From: Brevundimonas sp.
GTDB lineage: Bacteria; Pseudomonadota; Alphaproteobacteria; Caulobacterales; Caulobacteraceae
Length of the DNA stretch: 39,782 bases
Direction of reading: 5' to 3'
Assembly: GCF_030656255.1 (NCBI RefSeq)
Contig: NZ_JAUSOE010000105.1
Span: forward strand, 1-39,782
The position numbers and the translations under genes are program-made. Of this stretch, positions 34,550 through 39,782 are shown piece after piece. Each line of letters opens with the position of its first letter. Within the stretch, counting starts at the first letter, position 1. The notes beneath the pieces were generated by a model. That model saw only the letters and a list, made by a program, of their open reading frames with translations. It did not search any database and was not told where the DNA came from.

Positions 34550-35206
34550 ATGACCAAGACCCTGAAGATCGACTTCGTTTCCGACGTGGTCTGCCCCTGG
34601 TGCGTGGTCGGGCTGGGCGGGCTGGAGACGGCGCTGGACGCCCTCAAGAGCGAGGGGATCGCCGCCGACATCGCCTTTCAGCCGTTCGAACTGAACCCCC
34701 AGATCGCGCCCGAGGGCGAGAACATCGTCGAACATATCGGCCGCAAATACGGCGCCACCCCGGAACAGTCGGCCGCCAACCGCGCCATGATCCGCGAGCG
34801 GGCCGCCGAGAGCGGCTTCGACATGCGCATGACCGACGACAGCCGCATCTGGAACACCTTCGACGCCCACCGCCTGCTGCACTGGGCCCACGAGACCGCG
34901 CCCGACAAGCAGAAGGCGCTGAAACAGGCCCTGTTCACGGCCCACTTCACCGAGAACCGCAACCTGACCGACGCCGGCGTCCTGACCGCCGCGGCCGAGG
35001 CCGCCGGGCTGGACCGGGCCGAGGCGGGCGAGGTCCTGGCCTCGGGCCGCTACGCCCAGGCCGTGCGCGACGCCGAGGATCTGTGGCGGTCGCGCGGGAT
35101 CAGTTCGGTCCCCGCCGTGGTGGTCGAGGGCAAATACCTGATCAGCGGCGGCCAGCCGGCCCAGGCGTTCGAAGAGGCCCTGAGGAAGATCGCGTCAGAG
35201 GTGTGA
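34550..35206 (+). CDS. DsbA family oxidoreductase (FrnE-like)
   Basis: A 218-aa thioredoxin-fold protein without a signal peptide, so cytoplasmic. The redox motif CPWC is at 15-18 (FVSDVVCPWCVVGL). A helical insert spans about 60-150 (NTFDAHRLLHWA), and the cis-Pro loop is GISSVPAVVVEGKYLISGGQP. This is the DsbA-like/FrnE/2-hydroxychromene isomerase group. Some FrnE proteins act as disulfide isomerases in oxidative stress; the role here is not shown. The frame upstream of ATG 34550 is open to 34376 but overlaps the DUF1206 gene. A long inverted repeat follows its stop by 5 nt. Confidence 0.9.
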   Translation: MTKTLKIDFVSDVVCPWCVVGLGGLETALDALKSEGIAADIAFQPFELNPQIAPEGENIVEHIGRKYGATPEQSAANRAMIRERAAESGFDMRMTDDSRIWNTFDAHRLLHWAHETAPDKQKALKQALFTAHFTENRNLTDAGVLTAAAEAAGLDRAEAGEVLASGRYAQAVRDAEDLWRSRGISSVPAVVVEGKYLISGGQPAQAFEEALRKIASEV

Positions 35207-35210
35207 GCTT

Positions 35211-35379
35211 CACCTCTCCATCGGCGCAGGCCGATGGGGAGGACAGGCGGCGCGTGCGCCGCCAGGAGGGGGCGACCGGGTGTGCGACAGGAATATGGGT
35301 CGTCCCGACGACCGAGTCGCCCCCTCCTGGTCGCTGACGCGACCTGTCCTCCCCATTCGCCTTCGCGAATGGGGAGGTG
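35211..35379. repeat. Long inverted repeat, family B (169 bp)
   Basis: The arms run CACCTC...GGAGGACAGG...CCAGGAGGGGGCGA on the left and TCGCCCCCTCCTGG...CCTGTCCTCC...GAGGTG on the right. Each end also forms its own hairpin (CCATCGG/CCGATGG and CCCCATTCGC/GCGAATGGGG). The sequence lies between the DsbA-like gene and the HTH gene and contains no gene. It differs from families A and C. Confidence 0.75.
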
Positions 35380-35385
35380 ATGATG

Positions 35386-36207
35386 TCACGGCGGCCCGGT
35401 TTCAGACTGTCCCTCCGAAAAAACACCGTCTGAATTGTCTATTCTGTCTGAAATCACCGCCGGCTCCAGGTCGTCCAGCGCGTCGATCCGGGCCATCAGG
35501 GCGTCGCGGCCGGCGTAGTCGCCGGGGGTCAGGGCGGCGGCCGCCTGGGCGATGACGCAGATCTCCTGGGCGAGGGCTTCGGCGCGCGCGGCGAGGTCCG
35601 GTTCCTTGGCGTCTTTCGGGGGCGGAGCTTTCGGGGCAGGCGGCGGCGGGGGCGGCGACCCATCCCGGGCCAGGGCCGTCAGGCTGAGGTGCAGGCGCAT
35701 CCAGCGCGCCGCCTCGATGGCGCGGCCGGCCTCGACCGCGCGGTTCAGCCGCATCAGGGCCATGTCCGCCATCCGGCCATAGTCGGCCGGGCCGTCCGCC
35801 GCCGCCTCGTTCAGGTCCAGCGGATCATAGGGGGGATCGACCTGGTCCACGCGCCGCCACCCCTTGTCCCTGGCGCGCTGGCGGAAGGTGCTGATCGCCA
35901 TGCCGTAGCGGGCGCTGACCGTCTCGGCCGTCTCGCCGGCCAGATAGTCGTCGCGCGCCGCCGCCCAGGCTTCGTCCGAGGCCCGGCGATAGCCGCCGCC
36001 CCGGTCATAGGGATCGCGCACGGGCCGCCCGTCATACAGGGGCCGCGTCTCGTGCGACGCCTCATCCTGGGGCGCCGCGTCCTGGGACCGCCTATCCCAG
36101 GACGGCCGGCCCGGCGCATCGGCGAAGTCCTCGCTGGTCAGCCGCCCGTCGAACAGGCCGCTTCCGCCGTCGGTCTTGTAGGGAAAGCCTCCCTCGGTCC
36201 CATCCAT
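35386..36207 (-). CDS. Helix-turn-helix protein with Pro-rich linker, unknown function
   Basis: A 273-aa protein. The N-terminal ~80 residues are hydrophilic and probably disordered. Residues about 80-120 form a small HTH-like unit: WAAARDDYLAGETAETVSARYGMAISTFRQRA, then RDKGWRRVDQ. This pattern resembles small terminase or gcr-like DNA-binding helices and is common in Caulobacterales proteins of unknown role. After a helical part (MADMALMRLNRAVEAGRAIEAARWMRLHLSL) comes a Pro/Lys linker (PPPPPPAPKAPPPKDAK) and a C-terminal helix. The last ~18 residues are encoded by a copy of the 54-bp repeat at 35400-35453, so its C-terminus may have been altered by insertion. Function unknown. Confidence 0.65.
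   Translation of the reverse strand: MDGTEGGFPYKTDGGSGLFDGRLTSEDFADAPGRPSWDRRSQDAAPQDEASHETRPLYDGRPVRDPYDRGGGYRRASDEAWAAARDDYLAGETAETVSARYGMAISTFRQRARDKGWRRVDQVDPPYDPLDLNEAAADGPADYGRMADMALMRLNRAVEAGRAIEAARWMRLHLSLTALARDGSPPPPPPAPKAPPPKDAKEPDLAARAEALAQEICVIAQAAAALTPGDYAGRDALMARIDALDDLEPAVISDRIDNSDGVFSEGQSETGPP
35400..35453 (+). repeat. 54-bp TTTCAGAC/GTCTGAAA element, copy 2
   Basis: TTTCAGAC (35400-35407), 20 bases, GTCTGAAT (35428-35435), 10 bases, GTCTGAAA (35446-35453). The spacing is identical to the copy at 12857-12910, and CCGG-type flanks match as well. It lies inside the 3' end of the HTH gene and 20 nt from the family B inverted repeat. Confidence 0.72.
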
Positions 36208-36590
36208 ACGCCCCTCCCAGGCCGATCCGCCCCGAAACGGGACCGGGGGATTATACGGCGGGGGGAAGGCGTGCTGGGTTGATTGGCGCGCGAGCCGGAA
36301 AAGCTGAATATAGTCAACGGTCGGAACGACGGAATTAGGAGCGCAAAGGGGTGATCCCGCCTTCGTTGCCCGGGCGCTTTCGTCATTCCGGGCGAAGGGC
36401 CTCTTGGCCCGCAGACCCGGAACCCCTCGTCATCCTCCGGCCCGCGAAGCGGGACCGGGGGAGGCGCGCGAGAGCGCGAAACTGCCGGGGATTCGATCTT
36501 CGGACATAGTGCGGCGGATGGATTTCGCCTGACGGCGCCGCTGGGTTCCGGGTCTCCGCTGCGCTGCGCCCGGAATGACGAAAGGAGAGG
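36208..36590. other. Intergenic region between HTH gene and small protein A
   Basis: About 380 bases without a gene. The first 170 contain the presumed HTH gene promoter and an AT-richer patch near 36300-36345; the remainder is the composite palindromic element at 36377-36584. Confidence 0.5.
36377..36584 (-). repeat. Long palindromic element, family A, copy 2 (composite, 208 bp)
   Basis: The outer arms CTTTCGTCATTCCGGGC and GCCCGGAATGACGAAAG pair perfectly, and GACCCGGAACCC pairs with GGGTTCCGGGTC. Inside lies a second left end, CTCGTCATCCTCCGGC (36428-36443), of the other variant, without a matching right end. The core between the arms aligns with copy 1 in inverted orientation (GGCGCCGTCAGGCGA, TCCGCCGCAC, TTCGCGCTCTCGCGC). 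The structure suggests one element inserted or recombined into another. Confidence 0.78.
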
Positions 36591-36767
36591 TCAGGCCCGC
36601 TTCTTCCGGGGCGTAGCCGGGGCGTCGTCGGCGGTGACCAGATGCCCCTTCCAGCCGGGCGGCGGCAGGAACTTGCCGGACTTCTCCTCGCGCGTGCCTT
36701 CGCGCGCGATCCGGGCGGCGTCGCGTCCGGCTTTCAGAACGGTTTCGGTGTCGAAAATCTTGCTCAT
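36591..36767 (-). CDS. Small basic protein A (58 aa), tandem paralogue
   Basis: A 58-aa open frame, too short for most gene finders, starting MSKIFDTETVLKAGRDAARI. The C-terminal half, GTREEKSGKFLPPPGWKGHL then VTADDAPATPRKKRA, is almost identical to that of the neighbouring protein B while the N-terminal halves differ. Selection for the shared half at protein level supports a real gene. The end is Lys/Arg-rich; no signal peptide or known domain is seen. Function unknown. The stop codon lies 6 nt from the end of a family A palindromic element, and protein B has the same arrangement, so a whole unit has been duplicated. Confidence 0.62.
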   Translation of the reverse strand: MSKIFDTETVLKAGRDAARIAREGTREEKSGKFLPPPGWKGHLVTADDAPATPRKKRA

Positions 36768-36794
36768 TTCGGACCCCAGTCTAGCAGTTCCCTT

Positions 36795-36970
36795 CCTTTC
36801 GTCATCCTCCGGGCCGCGCAGCGGAACCGGGGGACCCAGCGGCGCCGAAGGCGATGCGTCCGCTGCACGGATCTCGAACGCCGAGTCCGCGACAGGGTCC
36901 TGCTCACGCAGGCCGCTGGGTCCCCCGGTCTGCGCCGCGAAGAGGCGGCTTGCCGGAGGATGACGAAAGG
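36795..36970 (+). repeat. Long palindromic element, family A, copy 3 (176 bp)
   Basis: Ends CCTTTCGTCATCCTCCGG and CCGGAGGATGACGAAAGG are perfect inverted repeats. CCGGGGGACCCAGCGGC pairs with GCCGCTGGGTCCCCCGG. The core is more diverged than in copies 1 and 2 but keeps GGCGATGCGTCCGC and GAGTCCGCGACAGG-type segments. It separates small proteins A and B. Confidence 0.85.
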
Positions 36971-36975
36971 AGAGG

Positions 36976-37155
36976 TCAGGCCCGTTTCTTCCGGGGCGCA
37001 GCCGGAGCGTCGGCGGCGGTGACCAGATGCCCCGTCCAGCCGGGCGGCGGCAGGAACTTGCCGGACTTCTCCTCGCGCGTGCCGTGCTTGGCGACCCAAG
37101 CGGCGTCCTGGAGCGCTCTTTCGATCAGTTCAGGATAGTTGAGGATGCTGAACAT
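36976..37155 (-). CDS. Small basic protein B (59 aa), tandem paralogue
   Basis: A 59-aa open frame starting MFSILNYPELIERALQDAAW. From GTREEKSGKFLPPPGWTGHL onward it matches protein A at nearly every residue (VTAADAPAAPRKKRA at the end). The N-terminal half is unrelated by eye except for a helical, Asp-Ala-Ala containing segment (QDAAWVAKHGT against RDAARIAREGT). Conservation of the C-terminal motif in two copies indicates a functional small protein. Function unknown; the basic end might bind nucleic acid. Its 3' end directly abuts a family A element, as in protein A. Confidence 0.62.
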   Translation of the reverse strand: MFSILNYPELIERALQDAAWVAKHGTREEKSGKFLPPPGWTGHLVTAADAPAAPRKKRA

Positions 37156-37186
37156 TGGCGCAGCATAGCGGAAATCTCACTGTGCG

Positions 37187-37381
37187 TCCCTCTCCCGTTG
37201 GGAGAGGGCTTGAGGCCCGCAGAGCGTCAGCGATGCGTCTTGGCCGACCCGAAGGGCGGCGCGAAGCAGCCAAAGGGTGAGGGTCGTGCATCTGCGGCGA
37301 GGTCCAACCCTCACTCTTTCGCGCAAGTCTGATCGCCTGACGGCTCTCAGGCGCTCAAGCCCTCTCCCAACGGGAGAGGGA
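37187..37381. repeat. Long inverted repeat, family C (195 bp)
   Basis: The left end TCCCTCTCCCGTTGGGAGAG and following GGCTTGAG pair with CTCAAGCC and CTCTCCCAACGGGAGAGGGA at the right end. Each end is itself a CTCTCCC/GGGAGAG hairpin. CGTCAG and CTGACG further inside extend the symmetry. There is no gene in it. It borders the low-GC cassette that begins at 37431. Confidence 0.75.
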
Positions 37382-37430
37382 GGCTACGTCCGAGTTCACG
37401 GGCCGAAACGGATCAGAAATCAATCTTGGA

Positions 37431-37889
37431 TCAGCTCCGCTGGGAGGAACGCCTCAGTTGAGAGCGAACAATGACATCCGAAAGCAGGTAGTTACCCTCT
37501 CCATCGAAAACCCAGTCCTCGCTCTCCATGTGTGTAACCCGGAACACTATCAGCTTAACAGACATGCATGCGACAGCGTGGCCAGAAATCACTACGAAAA
37601 CACGAGACCATTTTTTAGATCTGAGGAATTCAATCAACCCTTTAGCGTACTCAGAAAGTTGATCGTTAAGCTTGTGCTCTGAACTAAAATCAAGAGGTCC
37701 GCGCGAGTACACGTAAACATCTCCGCGAAGAACTCGACTTGGAATATGGTGCATGCCTTCGTTGACTATGATCGTGCAAACCGAGTCACGATCCGCTTCT
37801 GAGGATAATTTTTCAGCCGCTCTTACGACAGATTCTGTCCCAAAGACTTCGGCGAGTTGGCGGATTTCTTCGATCAGATTCTTCGTCAT
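37431..37889 (-). CDS. Unknown alpha/beta protein, second gene of low-GC cassette
   Basis: A 152-aa soluble protein I cannot assign. It starts with a helical segment (NLIEEIRQLAEVFGTESVVRAAEKL). Then come alternating strands and helices: VCTIIVNEG, GDVYVYSRGPLDFSS, YAKGLIEFLRSKKW, RVFVVISGHAVACMSVKL and SEDWVFDGEGNYLL. The order suggests a Rossmann-like fold; the ISGHAVACM...WVFDGEGNY stretch faintly recalls the later half of CARF/SAVED-type sensor domains, but this is weak. The start overlaps the 3' end of the upstream membrane-protein gene by 77 nt, an unusually long overlap that implies coupling. GC content is near 50 percent, far below the surroundings. Confidence 0.6.
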   Translation of the reverse strand: MTKNLIEEIRQLAEVFGTESVVRAAEKLSSEADRDSVCTIIVNEGMHHIPSRVLRGDVYVYSRGPLDFSSEHKLNDQLSEYAKGLIEFLRSKKWSRVFVVISGHAVACMSVKLIVFRVTHMESEDWVFDGEGNYLLSDVIVRSQLRRSSQRS

Positions 37890-38622
37890 GACCTATTTCA
37901 AGCAACTTTTCGATATCGTGGCTAAAGTGATCAAACCAACTACTTCCATGCCGTACAAAAAATCCGGGAACCGCTCGTCGACCTCGGCCACTGGTGCCCG
38001 GTATGGCCCAAATTCTATGATCAAACTGTACGAACGAGTACCGTAAAACAGTCGGCACCCTGACTATCCTGATGAGTTTGCCAGATGGGTCGTGCTCGCG
38101 CGCGACCTGTATGATCTTTCTAATTCGGTTGGTGATTCCCGGATTTCCATAATCCGCTTCTAGAAAAGCCTCTGCAGGAGTGTCGGAAGCAACGCAAATA
38201 ATGGTTGTATTCTTGTTCGCTTTTGCTCGCGCGCCGAGAAGTTCGATCGAGCTGTCGATAAGTTTTGCGCTGTAATTGACACCCACAATCAAGTTCGCAC
38301 TAGTCAGAAAAAGTTCTTTGAAATCAACGTCTTTCGAATCGTGGTGATACTCACAAATTCCCGACTCTGCGACGCCGCGATAGTCAATGATTTCCGAGCG
38401 AATGTCCTTGAAAAAACTCTGCCTGACAGAGCTGTCGAACAGCCACTGAAGAACGCCGACGATAAGAAGTAGAGCGCCTATATTTGCCGTCGCGTTATCG
38501 ATATCGACCTTCAACAGCGTTGCGTTGAAAGTATTGGCTGCAAGAATGAACGCGAGTCCCACTACGCTAAGGACCAGCGCGGCGATTAAGTGATCTTTCT
38601 CGGCAAGCTTTTTCCGGCCCAT
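37813..38622 (-). CDS. Two-TM membrane protein with PLD-like soluble domain, first gene of low-GC cassette
   Basis: A 269-aa protein. TM1 is about 11-30 and TM2 about 45-63, joined by a short loop, so both ends face the cytoplasm. The soluble part has a pattern seen in degenerate phospholipase-D-like domains: AESGICEYHHDSKDV, LFLTSANLIVGVNYSA, NTTIICVASD, then VQFDHRIWAIPGT and SWFDHFSHDIEKL. A full HKD motif is not visible, so catalysis is doubtful. The gene has a good GAGGG ribosome site. Low GC and the lack of core-genome resemblance point to acquisition. With the overlapping downstream gene it looks like a sensor/effector pair, possibly for defence or stress; this is inference. Confidence 0.6.
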   Translation of the reverse strand: MGRKKLAEKDHLIAALVLSVVGLAFILAANTFNATLLKVDIDNATANIGALLLIVGVLQWLFDSSVRQSFFKDIRSEIIDYRGVAESGICEYHHDSKDVDFKELFLTSANLIVGVNYSAKLIDSSIELLGARAKANKNTTIICVASDTPAEAFLEADYGNPGITNRIRKIIQVAREHDPSGKLIRIVRVPTVLRYSFVQFDHRIWAIPGTSGRGRRAVPGFFVRHGSSWFDHFSHDIEKLLEIGHDEESDRRNPPTRRSLWDRICRKSG

Positions 38623-38687
38623 TTTCCCTCGCAGGTGGCTTGTCTCTTCGATTGCAGAAAGAGGCCATCCTTAGCAAGAGATTGCAT

Positions 38688-39782
<1,095 letters not shown>

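Noticed and set aside
35211..37381. CRISPR array or tandem repeat locus
   Set aside because: The repeats are palindromes of different families at irregular distances, with no uniform spacers and no cas genes.
37431..38622. CBASS or Pycsar defence operon
   Set aside because: No nucleotidyltransferase or cyclase gene is present; the sensor-like resemblance of the small protein is too weak for that name.

Overview
The window reads as chromosomal DNA of a GC-rich alphaproteobacterium of the Caulobacterales, most like Brevundimonas or a close relative. Supporting genes are CpdR (a cell-cycle regulator), a DUF4167 protein, FeuP/FeuQ-like and ECF11/ChrR-type regulators, tandem DUF4893 lipoproteins, a BA14K protein, and many TAT or Sec signal peptides. 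Genus is inferred from protein resemblance and composition. No rRNA or plasmid/phage hallmark gene is present.

Layout. 1-543: 5' part of a SqdB-like epimerase gene (minus strand, cut by the window edge). 0.9-3.6 kb: DUF4167 protein and two tandem DUF4893 proteins. 3.6-8.4 kb: TAT-exported serine hydrolase, BCCT transporter, divergent LysE exporter and a BA14K protein. 8.6-11.3 kb: clpB with a possible heat-shock promoter. 11.3-12.7 kb: a lower-GC orphan gene, a 175-bp palindromic element and a GIY-YIG protein. 12.9-18.4 kb: zinc alcohol dehydrogenase, prmC, YihY/BrkB protein, hslU and ppa. 18.6-21.0 kb: DUF599 protein, a candidate small RNA with its own promoter and terminator, N-formylglutamate amidohydrolase, cpdR and tRNA-Val(GAC). 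21.1-26.3 kb: epimerase/LysR divergent pair, an OmpR-type two-component system, a Ser/Tyr-rich secreted protein and an EF-hand protein. 26.3-29.7 kb: a singlet-oxygen type stress module, with COG2907 flavoprotein plus DUF1365 protein divergent from ECF sigma plus ChrR. 29.7-35.2 kb: two secreted proteins, a small secreted protein/regulator/kinase operon, DUF1206 protein and a DsbA-like protein. 35.2-37.4 kb: a repeat-dense zone with an HTH protein and two duplicated ~58-aa proteins. 37.4-38.6 kb: a low-GC two-gene cassette of unknown function. 38.7-39.8 kb: thiC (3' part).

How genes work together. The best-supported functional unit is the ECF sigma/ChrR module. The two divergent operons are served by two back-to-back promoters, each a TGATCC box with an 18-bp spacer. 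The ChrR cupin keeps its metal ligands, but its N-terminal anti-sigma domain lacks the two zinc cysteines of the Rhodobacter protein. A second regulatory unit is the secreted protein, FeuP-like regulator and FeuQ-like kinase operon at 31.0-33.5 kb. A divergent secreted protein gene there shares a CCTGTTCAG motif in its upstream region.

Items most worth following are: the ~80-nt candidate sRNA whose hairpin loops expose UCC/CCU; the cysteine-less ChrR; a 54-bp element repeated twice with identical internal spacing; the ~175-bp palindromic element family with a conserved core; the duplicated small-protein/palindrome unit; and the low-GC two-gene cassette beside thiC. No CRISPR array, transposase or prophage gene was seen.
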